Shown here one piece after another: positions 8,341-17,700 of a stretch of 36,326 nucleotides of DNA (the first letter of the stretch is position 1; each line of letters begins with the position of its first letter). The translations under genes and the position numbers were made by a program. The DNA is taken from the NCBI GenBank assembly GCA_902798605.1, contig CADBXH010000024.1, positions 1-36,326 of the forward strand, written 5' to 3'. The DNA is from an uncultured Ruminococcus sp. (lineage in GTDB: Bacteria > Bacillota_A > Clostridia > Oscillospirales > Acutalibacteraceae). The notes beneath the pieces are model-generated. The model was not told the origin of the DNA and searched no databases. It saw nothing but the letters and a program-made list of their open reading frames with translations.

Positions 8341-9236
8341 GTTATGTGATTCTTGATTTGGAATGGAACGGCGCTTACTGCAGATCCGCGCAGAAGTTTG
8401 TCAACGAGATCATCGAGTTCGGAGCGGTAAAGCTCGACGATGAGCTCAATGTTGTCGACACCTTTTCCTCGCTGATCGCCCCTAAGATCGGCAAAAAGCT
8501 TTCGGGCAAGGTAAAGGAGCTCACAAAGATCAATTTTGACGAGCTTGTTGACGACGGAGTTGACTTTTTTACCGCGGCGGACAGCTTTGCCGAGTTTCTC
8601 GGCGACAGCATCCTGATGACGTGGGGCACGTCCGACATCCACGCACTGATTGAAAACTACATATTCTACAAGGACGATTATCATATCCCGTTTTTGAAGA
8701 GCTACTGCGACTTGCAGGAATACTGCCAAAGGGCTCTCGACCGCTACGACGCCGCAAACCAAATGGGGCTCGGCGTTTGCGCTGAGCTTTTGGGGATAGA
8801 ATTCTCAGAGGACGACCAGCACAGAGCAGAGGCGGACGCGCTGTTGAGCCGCGAATGTTTTGCAAAGCTATACGGCAAGTACCCGATAAGCAGCTGCCTG
8901 TTAAAGGCTGACTGCGAGGAGTTCTACAACAGGATGATGTTCAAGAACTACTTTATCACCGACCTCAACTTCCCGGGTATTGATAAAAACGACCTCAAAT
9001 TCAACTGCGATCTCTGCGGAAAGCGCGCAAGGCGAGTAAAGCGCTGGAAGCTTCACAACAAAAACTTTACCTCGGATTTCTACTGTAAAAACTGCGACCA
9101 TAAATTTACCGCGCGCGTATCATTTAAACGCAGATACGACGGCATCAAGGTCAACAGGCGCATAGTAGAAAAGAAGCCCGCGCAGAAAACTGATGAAAAA
9201 AACAATACCAAAAAAACAGATAAAACCCGGGCTTAG
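8337..9236 (+). CDS. DEDDh-type 3'-5' exonuclease with C-terminal zinc ribbon
   Basis: 299 residues. Exo I motif VILDLEWNG supplies the first Asp/Glu pair (residues 7 and 9); a WGTSDIHALIEN segment provides the second Asp; HRAEADA near residue 161 provides the His and last Asp. This is the RNase T/DnaQ-like exonuclease fold. Beyond residue 215 is CDLCGKRARR and then CKNCDHKF, a four-cysteine zinc ribbon likely to bind nucleic acid, followed by a Lys-rich tail. Nucleic acid type (RNA or DNA) cannot be told. The ATG overlaps the typA stop (ATGA), so the two are translationally coupled. Its stop codon lies within the following terminator. Confidence 0.8.
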   Translation: MSYVILDLEWNGAYCRSAQKFVNEIIEFGAVKLDDELNVVDTFSSLIAPKIGKKLSGKVKELTKINFDELVDDGVDFFTAADSFAEFLGDSILMTWGTSDIHALIENYIFYKDDYHIPFLKSYCDLQEYCQRALDRYDAANQMGLGVCAELLGIEFSEDDQHRAEADALLSRECFAKLYGKYPISSCLLKADCEEFYNRMMFKNYFITDLNFPGIDKNDLKFNCDLCGKRARRVKRWKLHNKNFTSDFYCKNCDHKFTARVSFKRRYDGIKVNRRIVEKKPAQKTDEKNNTKKTDKTRA

Positions 9237-9247
9237 GCTCGGGTTTT
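9222..9247 (+). terminator. Rho-independent terminator of typA-exonuclease
   Basis: AAAACCCGGGC (9222-9232) pairs with GCTCGGGTTTT (9237-9247), one G-U pair, 4-nt loop. The T run is part of the stem. It overlaps the TAG stop at 9234-9236. Confidence 0.7.
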
Positions 9248-9394
9248 AATGCGTTTGCTTGGATTTTTAATTAATTCCATAATAAAAACAAAAATATTTC
9301 AATCGTATTTCATACAGTTTTCACTTTGGGGAATTATTATTAGTACAACAAAGAAAACAACAGCCAAACGGCTGCATAGACGGAGGTAAGCACG

Positions 9395-11005
9395 ATGAAA
9401 GATTTTGATAATGATTTTTATGACAACTATAAAAATGACTACGACGAAACCCCCACAGAGGAAACATCATTTGATGATGATTCCGAGTATGAGGATCTGT
9501 TCAGCTCATCCGAAGAAGTTCAGGAAGCCGAGAACAGTTACGAGAGCTCATACGAGTGGAACAGCGACTCAACGACACGGGGCTCGGGAGAATATCATTA
9601 TTCATATATAAACGGCAACAACAGGAACGCCGCCCACAACCCCAACAAATACGAAGACGAATACAACGCCTACAGGGCAGCCCGCGGATCAAACGAGTAC
9701 AACAGGGATGATTCAAATCCTTACTCATCAGACTATTACGGCGGATATTCCGAAGACAACAGCCGCAGAGCCGCAAGGCGCGCAAAAAAGGAAAGAAAGA
9801 AAAGAGAGCGCAAGCCCGCCTCACGCGGATTCATCGCCGCGGTGCTCGCGATAACGATAATCTGCTCGGCAACACTCGGATTCGGCGGCGGACTGTTAGC
9901 AAAGAATCTCAACACTACCAAATCCGGTAACGTTACGATAAACCAAGTCGGAGGCGGCGGAACCGAAGGCAAGAATACAAGCTCAACCAGCGCGTCAACG
10001 ACTTCTGAAATCGTAAAAAAGACCGCGGACAGCGTTGTTGAGATCGAGACAGAGGGCGTTGTGAACGGCAACTTTGCCCAGCAGTATGTAACAAAGGGCG
10101 CGGGCTCCGGCGTGATCATCTCAGCTGACGGTTATATCATCACAAACCATCATGTAATTGACGGCGCAAATACTATCAAGGTCACACTCCGTGACGGTCA
10201 GACCTCATATGACGCTACACTGATCGGCAGCGACGCTGATAACGACATAGCGCTGCTCAAGATCAACGCGGACGGACTTACACCCGCGACCTTCGGCGAC
10301 AGCTCTTCTCTCGCGGTAGGCGACTACGTTGTAGCTATCGGCAACCCGCTCGGAACACTCGGCGGAACCGTGACCGACGGCATTATCTCAGCGCTTGCAC
10401 GTGAGGTAACTATCGAAAACAAGAATATGACTCTGCTCCAGACAAACGCGCAGATCAGCCCCGGCAACTCGGGCGGCGGTTTGTTCAACGCAAACGGCGA
10501 GCTCGTCGGTATCGTTAACGCCAAGGACAGCGCGACAGAGGTAGAGGGTATTGCCTTTGCTATCCCCATAAACAACGTGATCGATATAATCAAGGATCTG
10601 CAGAACTACGGTTATGTTACAGGTAAGATCGACCTCGGTATGGAGTTTGTAGATATAGATTCCGAAGACACCGCATTTTATTACGGCGTCAACAAGTTAG
10701 GCTGCTATGTGCTTTCCGTAACTCAAGGCTCTAACGCAGAAAAAGCCGGCTTTACCCGCGGCGACCTTATCACCGCAGTTAACGGCACGGAAGTTACGAG
10801 CACGGCGGATATAAGCAAGGCGCTCGAAAACAACAAGGTCGGAGACACCGTGACGATCACAGTATCGCGTTCCGGTCAGACAAAGGACATTGAACTTGAG
10901 CTTTCGGAATATGTACCCTCGGCAAAGCCCAACGAAAACAACACTCAGCCTCAGCAGCAACAGCCGCAGGATGATGGGTCTGATCTTTGGGACAGGATTT
11001 TTTGA
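9395..11005 (+). CDS. Membrane-anchored HtrA/DegP-like serine protease
   Basis: 536 residues. Residues 1-125 are acidic, rich in Asn/Asp/Tyr/Ser and without structure signals, followed by a Lys/Arg-rich patch and a single membrane helix (about 145-168), so the long tail is cytoplasmic and the protease faces outside. The trypsin-like domain carries TNHHVI with His253, NDIALL with Asp284 and GNSGGG with Ser359, the full triad. A PDZ domain (about 415-510; AEKAGFTRGDLITAVNG) follows, then a Gln/Pro tail. The role would be quality control of exported proteins. GGAGG precedes the ATG. It is flanked by terminators on both sides and is likely monocistronic; I could not place a convincing promoter in 9248-9380. 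The acidic tail is longer than in well-known HtrA proteins. Confidence 0.93.
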   Translation: MKDFDNDFYDNYKNDYDETPTEETSFDDDSEYEDLFSSSEEVQEAENSYESSYEWNSDSTTRGSGEYHYSYINGNNRNAAHNPNKYEDEYNAYRAARGSNEYNRDDSNPYSSDYYGGYSEDNSRRAARRAKKERKKRERKPASRGFIAAVLAITIICSATLGFGGGLLAKNLNTTKSGNVTINQVGGGGTEGKNTSSTSASTTSEIVKKTADSVVEIETEGVVNGNFAQQYVTKGAGSGVIISADGYIITNHHVIDGANTIKVTLRDGQTSYDATLIGSDADNDIALLKINADGLTPATFGDSSSLAVGDYVVAIGNPLGTLGGTVTDGIISALAREVTIENKNMTLLQTNAQISPGNSGGGLFNANGELVGIVNAKDSATEVEGIAFAIPINNVIDIIKDLQNYGYVTGKIDLGMEFVDIDSEDTAFYYGVNKLGCYVLSVTQGSNAEKAGFTRGDLITAVNGTEVTSTADISKALENNKVGDTVTITVSRSGQTKDIELELSEYVPSAKPNENNTQPQQQQPQDDGSDLWDRIF

Positions 11006-11044
11006 TAAGACAATAACGCCATTTTTGCTGTAAATTCTCCTTGA

Positions 11045-11076
11045 ATACAGAGCCGCGAAATATCGCGGCTCTGTAT
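11045..11076 (+). terminator. Terminator after htrA-like gene
   Basis: A 14-bp perfect stem: 11045-11058 pairs with 11063-11076 around an AATA loop, followed by ATTTTAAAT. Strong hairpin with a short T tract. Confidence 0.75.
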
Positions 11077-11092
11077 ATTTTAAATAATCTTA

Positions 11093-11120
11093 TTGACATA
11101 ACAATGCAATATGTTACAAT
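11093..11120 (+). promoter_or_regulatory. Promoter of the DUF308 gene
   Basis: Consensus -35 TTGACA (11093-11098), 16-bp spacer, TACAAT (11115-11120) preceded by TG, an extended -10. The ATG follows 29 nt later with a GGGGAGG site. Confidence 0.7.
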
Positions 11121-11149
11121 AATAGTATAATAGATGGGGAGGGTAAAAT

Positions 11150-11719
11150 ATGGCAAAAGAAATTGTAAAATATGAAAAGAAAAGTTACCTTAAAAACTAT
11201 ATGTTTGACGGTATCATCCTCGCGGCCCTCGGCTTGATAATGCTTGTATGGCCTAACGAAGCGCTAAAGGTGCTCTGCTGTGTTTCGGGCGGGCTGCTCG
11301 CCGTAATGGGCTTTATCAGGTTAGCGCTCTTTTTAATGAGCTCCAAAGAGGACAGAACGGTTTCGGCACTGATAATCGCGATCCTCCAGCTCGCTGTGGG
11401 TATCGTGCTGATAATAGCGTCGGATTTCTTTGTCAAGTTATTCTTTATCGTAACGGGCTTGCTTTTGGCTTACGGAGCGATTTTGATGTTTGTCCGTATG
11501 ATCCAGCTTCGCAGGGTCAAAGGACCGATGTTCTATTTTTCAATGTTTTTCGGGATAGCCTATCTGATATTTGCAGTGATCATCCTGATAAACCCTGTGC
11601 AGTTTGCGAACTTTACGACCCATATCCAAGGGGCGGCGCTGGTCATTGAGGGAATAGGTATGATCATCGTGCTCAGAAACCTAAAGCTGACCCTGACCGC
11701 GAGTGAAAATGTAATATAA
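11150..11719 (+). CDS. DUF308/HdeD-like integral membrane protein
   Basis: 189 residues. After a short charged N-terminus there are six predicted membrane helices arranged as paired hairpins (for example GIILAALGLIMLVWP, LLAVMGFIRLALFLM, FVKLFFIVTGLLLAYGAILM). The GxxxLxxGxxxL repeat style and size fit DUF308, the family that includes HdeD of E. coli acid resistance. In Firmicutes the function is not known. It stands alone between two terminators. Confidence 0.75.
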   Translation: MAKEIVKYEKKSYLKNYMFDGIILAALGLIMLVWPNEALKVLCCVSGGLLAVMGFIRLALFLMSSKEDRTVSALIIAILQLAVGIVLIIASDFFVKLFFIVTGLLLAYGAILMFVRMIQLRRVKGPMFYFSMFFGIAYLIFAVIILINPVQFANFTTHIQGAALVIEGIGMIIVLRNLKLTLTASENVI

Positions 11720-11738
11720 AACCAATAAACAAAAATAT

Positions 11739-11764
11739 GGGCGCCCGCTTATTTGCGGACGCCC
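11739..11764. terminator. Bidirectional terminator between convergent genes
   Basis: GGGCGCCCGC (11739-11748) pairs with GCGGACGCCC (11755-11764) with one mismatch and a 6-nt loop. T tracts lie on both sides: GTTTTG on the plus strand, ATATTTTTG on the minus strand. Confidence 0.75.
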
Positions 11765-11777
11765 GTTTTGTATGTCA

Positions 11778-12347
11778 TTATTCATTGACCTTGTACTTTG
11801 AAAGCGAAAGAGCCGACGTTATTATTGCCAGAATACAAAAGATAAAATAGAAATAGCAAATCGGGTTTGCTCTGTCCGGACAATCTTTGATGCCGAGCAT
11901 TGTTCTGACCAAACAGAACGAGTAGATCAGCGGATAAAGACTGCCCCCGAGTATACAAAACGCCGAGCCTTTAAAGCGAAGTACAGCGAGTACGATCCCC
12001 GTTATAATAGCAATGATAGAGCTGAGATAAACAAAAAGCAACAGTATTCCGCTCGCTTCAAAACCCCTGCTGCCCATATTATACGCAATAGAGATCAACG
12101 TCGCCTTTTCCTCAAAAACATTTCTTCCTGTTCTAGCGGTCAGCGGCAGCAGTGGGATCAGAACCACCAGAAGACCGCACGCGGCGTTTATAAGCATATA
12201 GATCCACGAGTTTTTGGTAATGTCACGGCTCCTTTTTACAAGCGGATTTCCCTGAGGGGGAACAGCGTTTTGAACAAAGCTTGCTCCGCACTTACAGCAA
12301 AACTGAGCGCCGTCGGCATTTTGAGTTCCGCATTTTTTACAAAACAT
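11778..12347 (-). CDS. Zinc-ribbon membrane protein of unknown function
   Basis: 189 residues. It begins with a double-zinc-ribbon half, MFCKKCGTQNADGAQFCCKC, giving two CxxC pairs. A Pro-rich linker follows, then four hydrophobic helices: INAACGLLVVLIPLL, SGILLLFVYLSSIIAIITG, a segment around FCILGGSLYPLIYSFCLV, and a last one near FYFIFCILAIITSALSL. This N-terminal ribbon plus membrane domain layout is common in Clostridia and has no assigned role. AAGGAGG precedes the ATG and a clear promoter lies upstream. Confidence 0.7.
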   Translation of the reverse strand: MFCKKCGTQNADGAQFCCKCGASFVQNAVPPQGNPLVKRSRDITKNSWIYMLINAACGLLVVLIPLLPLTARTGRNVFEEKATLISIAYNMGSRGFEASGILLLFVYLSSIIAIITGIVLAVLRFKGSAFCILGGSLYPLIYSFCLVRTMLGIKDCPDRANPICYFYFIFCILAIITSALSLSKYKVNE

Positions 12348-12382
12348 AAAAATCCTCCTTGTTTTGATTTTTTTACAATACT

Positions 12383-12411
12383 ATTATATAGTAAAATGTT
12401 GTTTTTGTAAA
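12383..12411 (-). promoter_or_regulatory. Promoter of the zinc-ribbon gene
   Basis: On the minus strand TTTACA (12406-12411), 17-bp spacer, TATAAT (12383-12388). Confidence 0.7.
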
Positions 12412-12442
12412 GCCGAATTGTGCCTTAATAAAGTTTTGTTTT

Positions 12443-13303
12443 CTATTTTGAGCCCTTGTAGCCCTTGCCGTATTCGGTCGCGTAGTAATCTACCCGCTCG
12501 GTGTTGTTAAAGATCGGGGGATATATGTTGTCCTTCGGGTCTATCCCCGCAAGTCTGCAAACCGCTTCGTGGCTGCGGACAGTAAGCTCCTTTTTCATCT
12601 CTTTTTTAGAAAGGCTTTTGTCGGCGAATATCGGCTCGCCTATGTTGAGGGTCAAACAGGCTATCTGCCTGAAAATATGCTTTCTTATCCAATTCGGCTC
12701 GCGGTATGATATTGCAAGCGGAAGTATCGGATTGTCAAAATCACAGGCGAGGTACGCCGCGCCGTGCTTGAACGGACGGATCGGGCGGTAGTATTCCCAC
12801 ATACTTCCCTCGGAATAAACGTGGAGCCATCCGCCGTCGTTGAGCATATTTTTCACGGTTTTAAGATACGCTTTTGTGCCCGATCTTTGGTCGGGAATAG
12901 GTATACCGCCGACAAGCCTCACGATTTTTCCGTTTTCTCCGCGGATGTTCGGCGCCCAAACCAAAAGATACGGCTTGCGCGGCTTGACCGCGTTCATAAT
13001 CGCTATGTAATCCCACATATGTACGTGGTTGCAAACCGAGATAACGCCGTTGTTCAGTGTGTCACGGTGCTTTTTAAGGTTTTCTTTTCCTTTTATTTTC
13101 AGCCCCATCCGCACATAAGAGGCGGGGAAGACAACCGAGTACAGCAGCGCCCTGACGACCCCGCGCATAAAGCGAAAGCCCGCGCTTGTGTCGATATACG
13201 GATAATCGCCGTCAAAAACGGTCTTGTCGTCTTTTTTTATAATAATGTAATGCCCGTCCGTTTTTTGCGTGTACGGGTATTTTGTTGTTTTTGGGTCAAA
13301 CAT
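12443..13303 (-). CDS. PlsC-like 1-acylglycerol-3-phosphate acyltransferase
   Basis: 286 residues. The acyltransferase block I NHVHMWD (H-x4-D) appears near residue 92, block II-like residues around NIRGENGK, and block III YSEGSMWE near residue 160, followed by LPLAISYREP. These are the marks of the PlsC/LPLAT family that transfers acyl chains to lysophosphatidate or related acceptors at the membrane. The N-terminal 45 residues (KKDDKTVFDGDYP and on) are extra to the minimal domain. The start is 2 nt after the upstream acyltransferase stop, so the pair is one operon. The exact acceptor is unknown. Confidence 0.8.
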   Translation of the reverse strand: MFDPKTTKYPYTQKTDGHYIIIKKDDKTVFDGDYPYIDTSAGFRFMRGVVRALLYSVVFPASYVRMGLKIKGKENLKKHRDTLNNGVISVCNHVHMWDYIAIMNAVKPRKPYLLVWAPNIRGENGKIVRLVGGIPIPDQRSGTKAYLKTVKNMLNDGGWLHVYSEGSMWEYYRPIRPFKHGAAYLACDFDNPILPLAISYREPNWIRKHIFRQIACLTLNIGEPIFADKSLSKKEMKKELTVRSHEAVCRLAGIDPKDNIYPPIFNNTERVDYYATEYGKGYKGSK

Positions 13304-13305
13304 AT

Positions 13306-14331
13306 CTAACCTCGTTTTTTTGAGATCCGCTTTAATAAAAGATTTACGCCGATAGAAACCGCAAAGGATAAGGCGATAACGATCAGGTAATTTAAAATAT
13401 TATGCGTCGGCAGACCGATGTGTTTAAAAATCACCCTGATCATAACGTGAGAAAGATACAGCTCAAGCGAGATCTCGCCGAGCCGACTCAGCCCGCGGTT
13501 GAACAGCTTGCCGTCACACAGAGAGAGCACTCCCGCAGCGGCGATGATTATGATGAACGGATAAAAAACCATTTGGAGCCTGAGCTCAAACAACCCCCAA
13601 AGGAAGTTTGGCTCGGCTTTTGAGATCAGCGTAAAAACCGCGAACACTATACTCAGCGCGACCAAAAGATAAAACTCATATGTCAGCTTTTCTTTTTTAT
13701 AAACCGTTTTGCCGAACCACGCGCCGATCAAAAATATAACGGTACGCCACAGTGCGATCTCGGTATTGCCGTAGAACTCCGGAGCCAAAAAGCTCAGCGC
13801 GATGTTGAAAACAATAACAGCAAAAGTCAAAACGGAGATCAATATATTGGATAAGGCTCTGCTATTGACATCTAAAAGCTTGAATATCAGCGGGAACACA
13901 AAGTACATTATCAAAATGAAGCTGATGTACCAGACAAGCTTTCTGCCCTCTGCCCAAAAGGACGCGGTGCTGAAATCAAACAAAAACCGCAAAACGCCGC
14001 TCTTCAGCACAACAAGGTCGAGCACGATCCACCCCAACCCGCCGATTATAAGGTACGTGGGCAAAATGCGTTTGAGCCGTCTTTTGTAAAAGCTCGGCAC
14101 ATTGCTGTTTTTAGCCATAGAGAAAAACAGCCCCATACCCGACAGGAACACAAAGATGTCCACGCCGACACTGCCGAAAACGATGTTGTAAACCTTCGAG
14201 GCGATGAAAAAAGGGGAGCCCTCACCGAAATCGGACACGTCCTCAAAAAAGTGGAATAATAAAATTGTAATGATAGAAAAACCGAAAAGTTCTTTTCTGT
14301 ATTTTGTGATTGATAAAACTATTTTGTTCAT
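13306..14331 (-). CDS. Acyltransferase family 3 (OatA/NodX-like) membrane protein
   Basis: 341 residues with about ten membrane helices. The family signatures are visible: a conserved Arg/His pair in RKELFGFSIITILLFHFFE, VGVDIFVFLSGMGLFFS, FYKRRLKRILPTYL, and the C-terminal LSRLGEISLELYLSHV. Family 3 enzymes O-acetylate or O-acylate cell-surface sugars and peptidoglycan, taking the acyl group across the membrane. No extracellular SGNH domain is attached. It has its own promoter and is followed at 2 nt by the PlsC-like gene. Target not predictable. Confidence 0.85.
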   Translation of the reverse strand: MNKIVLSITKYRKELFGFSIITILLFHFFEDVSDFGEGSPFFIASKVYNIVFGSVGVDIFVFLSGMGLFFSMAKNSNVPSFYKRRLKRILPTYLIIGGLGWIVLDLVVLKSGVLRFLFDFSTASFWAEGRKLVWYISFILIMYFVFPLIFKLLDVNSRALSNILISVLTFAVIVFNIALSFLAPEFYGNTEIALWRTVIFLIGAWFGKTVYKKEKLTYEFYLLVALSIVFAVFTLISKAEPNFLWGLFELRLQMVFYPFIIIIAAAGVLSLCDGKLFNRGLSRLGEISLELYLSHVMIRVIFKHIGLPTHNILNYLIVIALSFAVSIGVNLLLKRISKKRG

Positions 14332-14406
14332 TTTTTTACCGTGAATAATTTCATTGCTTTTTCAATAATCCTTCAAAAAAGCTTCAAATAATATAAATAT
14401 AGTATT

Positions 14407-14435
14407 ATTATACCAGTAATATTATCGTTTGTCTA
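14407..14435 (-). promoter_or_regulatory. Promoter of the two acyltransferase genes
   Basis: On the minus strand TAGACA (14430-14435), 17-bp spacer, TATAAT (14407-14412) with an upstream TG (extended -10). Confidence 0.65.
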
Positions 14436-14551
14436 TCAATTGTTTTTTGTTTTTTCATCAAAAACTGCATAAAATATTAGTAATTATACAAAATTTTAAA
14501 TTATCACCAAATTTACAAGTTATGTTTGTGAAATACTGTATATAATGTTTA

Positions 14552-14580
14552 TTGAATTGCGTGACAAAATGGAGTATAAT
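14552..14580 (+). promoter_or_regulatory. Promoter of the giant secreted protein gene
   Basis: TTGAAT (14552-14557), 17-bp spacer, TATAAT (14575-14580). Confidence 0.65.
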
Positions 14581-14723
14581 TATAATTGATAAACTGTATT
14601 ACTATATCAAATTATAAAAATCAAAAAATAAATTGATTTATATTTTGTGTAAAAACGACATCGATTTATAAATTATTTAGAAATTTTGTTTATTAACTTA
14701 ACCTGCCAAAGGGGGCAACAGTA

Positions 14724-17700
14724 ATGAAATTGAAGTTTAAGAGAATAATATCACGAAAAACAGGAGTTAGGATCGCTTCAGTATTATTGGCGGTCGTGCT
14801 TATGTGCGACCTGTTCACTATCGTGGCAAACGCTATTTCATACTATACTGTCCGCATAAACTATTGCTATGCCGACGGTACCCCTGCGCACGATCCGTAC
14901 ATCGCTACATATAACACCGGAGAGGCGCTGAATTATGACGTAACAAACCCGAACGTCAGCGGCTTTGAGCCAATGGCGCTTTCCGATCCGAATAACGACC
15001 CTGCCGAGCTTCCGACAGGCGGCGTTTCTGCGGAAACTACTCATATCGAGTCGAACTCGCTCAACGGTGATATTACATACACCGTTTACTACATCGCGGG
15101 TCTGACCCACTACGCGGCGAGGTATTACCTGCAGAATATCTATGATGATCTGTATACTCTCGACCGCGACCGTACTGACGCAAACCAAAATCGTTTGGGC
15201 AAAACGGGAGCCACTCCCGACGATCTGGAGTCGGAAAAGATCCCGGGCTTTACAAGTCTTTTTCACGAGCCTGACGCGATCGCTGCCGACGGTTCTACCG
15301 TATTCCGCGTTTACTACGACCGCAACTACTATTCCATTAACTTTGACCTCGGAGAGGGCGGCTACGGAGTAGAGCCTGTTTACGCAAAGTACCAGACTGT
15401 TTACCGTGTTGATAATCCCACACGAATGGGTTACACCTTCCGCGGTTGGGCGCGTACAAGCGCGGATTCGTCCAAGGGCGAAGAGGGAGTAGACTGGTCC
15501 TATATCAAGCCGGACGCAGTCCCGGAAATAGATGAAAACGGACATCCCCATTACGCTGCCGAAGACTGTTACGCCGACGAAACGGAAGCACGTCAGCATC
15601 TTGTCCAGTTCCAGGATAGGAATGACCTGACCGTGCCTTATTATAACTCCAATTACAAGGCAATTTGGGATCCGGGCACCTCAAGTCTTTCCGTCATTTA
15701 TTGGTTCGAGAACGCCGATAACGACGGCTATACACCTCTTTTGGCGAAGGATATTTATAAGGTAAAACAAGGCAATAGTATGGTCGACGTAGTAGCCGGA
15801 ACGACCGTTACCCGCAATACGGTAGTCAGAAACTATGCTGAAAAAGCAAAGCAAGAAGGCGTTTACAACAGCTCGACGGGTTGTAAGAACAATATCAATA
15901 TCACCGATTTTTTCAGCTTCAACCTCAACTATGCCGACCCCGATAACGCGAATAACGAGGATCCCGATCCCGATGCTCCCGGATACGATCCCGACGCCTT
16001 TGTCTATAAATACGACACAAGCGGCGTTCCAATCGACTTTAATGATATCAGTAAGGGCACCAGTGAAGAGCTTGCGGGCTGCGGTGATTTCTTTGAAATG
16101 AATACTGCCGAAAACACCTCTGACCCAAGGTATGTTACCGATACCTCGGTCACTGTCAGGGGCGACGGTACTACGCACTTTAACGTTTTCTTTAAGAGAA
16201 AGACCTTTACCCTAAAGTTCTATTATGCCCGTCAGGGGTACACAAACGGCGAGCTTGACCCAAACAAGATCAGCCTGACAAATTCTACCAAGCAATTTAA
16301 CTATCAGGCAAACGATGCAAAATATCTGAGCTTAAACAATAAGAATGTGCTTGAAGCAGTAGCAGAGGGTTCATGGTCGCCGAATTGTGCTGAGAGTATG
16401 CCCACGGTCAAGGATGAATACAAGCAGCGTGTGACCGAGGGATACGACGATTTTACAGACAACAGAAATGGTTATTACCGATACTATTACTATCAGGTGC
16501 AAGCTAAATACAACGAACCGCTAAAGGATAAGTGGCTGATCGACGCGCTCAATTCGGTACACAGAAAAAATGCGGATGCAAAAGAAATGTGTATTCCCGG
16601 CAGTATCGCAGCTGATTATTATAACAAGTATTACCAAGATCGTGCATCGTCACCTAACTTTACAGTAAAGGGTATCTACGAGAAGCTCGGCAAGGGTATT
16701 ATGTATATAGACAGTGCCCGCAACACGATGAAGCAGAATAATATTGACTATACGAAACTGCATTTTTTGATTTCATGGACCAATTCAGATTACACTAATG
16801 GCTGGAACAGCAGTATCGAAAATGTGTTACACTTTAGGTATGAGAATTACACCGAGCTGCTGCCCAGAGAGATCGAGATCCTCGAAAACAACGGAGAACA
16901 GGCTCTGCTCGCTGAGGGGAACTACACCAGTGTAAGAACATTCACGACCAAGGTCAAAGTAAACGGTAATTGGATCCCAAAAACAAAATGGTACGGCTTA
17001 TCGACCGATCACATTTATGAAACCATAGACTCCGGCGATGCTTATAAAAGAAGTTATACAGAAGCCAAAAGGAATGGTAACGTTTATATAAACCAAACGC
17101 CGACGTCTATGACCGGTTTTGAGATCGAATACTATCGCACTCCGAAAGGTTATATTACTCTCGATACTGATAATACCGAAATCGACTGGTCTCAGGATAC
17201 CCAGAATTACCGCCGTGCTATCATCAAGTTCTTCTACCGGCGCCTTTCATATACACTCAAATACCGTAACGGAAACCGTAAGGACGAGAGCCATACGCGC
17301 ACGGTTATGTACGGCGCGCCTATCAACTCGGTATATCAGGTGTCAGAAAACGGACATAATGCAGGTGATTACCGCTACTACTGGCCTGATCCCGAATACT
17401 TTGATGAAAACCGCCGCGGCTTCTATACCTTTGACGGCTGGTACAACGACACGCGTTATGAGAATCCGTTTGACTTAGATACTCAAACAATGCCCGCCGA
17501 CGACTACACGCTCTTTGCAAAGTGGTCGCCAAAGAATATCGACGTTATCTTCTATGATGACTATGATGATTTTTACATTGACCGCAAGGGCGAGCATCCC
17601 GAAAAGAGGGTAGTGCTCGGTCAGGATGAAGAAGAAAACAATATCACGGATATCAGTGTTGACTACGGCTCATATGTGCCGCTCAACAATATCCCTGTCA

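Larger units (their letters stand above)
14332..14723. other. 392-nt AT-rich divergent intergenic region
   Basis: Holds a leftward promoter for the acyltransferase pair and a rightward promoter for the giant secreted protein, leaving an AT-rich leader of about 135 nt before its ATG. I see no riboswitch-like conserved core, no RNA gene and no coding frame. The ribosome binding site of the giant gene is AGGGGG about 10 nt before ATG 14724. Confidence 0.6.

Noticed and set aside
8016..8762. 248-codon minus-strand open frame across typA and the exonuclease gene
   Set aside because: Antisense shadow of two well-supported genes, with no start signals.
14581..14723. Riboswitch or regulatory RNA in the leader of the giant gene
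   Set aside because: The stretch is AT-rich without strong conserved stems or known aptamer core sequences.
14838..15599. Long minus-strand open frame opposite the giant protein gene
   Set aside because: It mirrors the codon pattern of the plus-strand gene, lacks a ribosome binding site, and has no recognisable domain.
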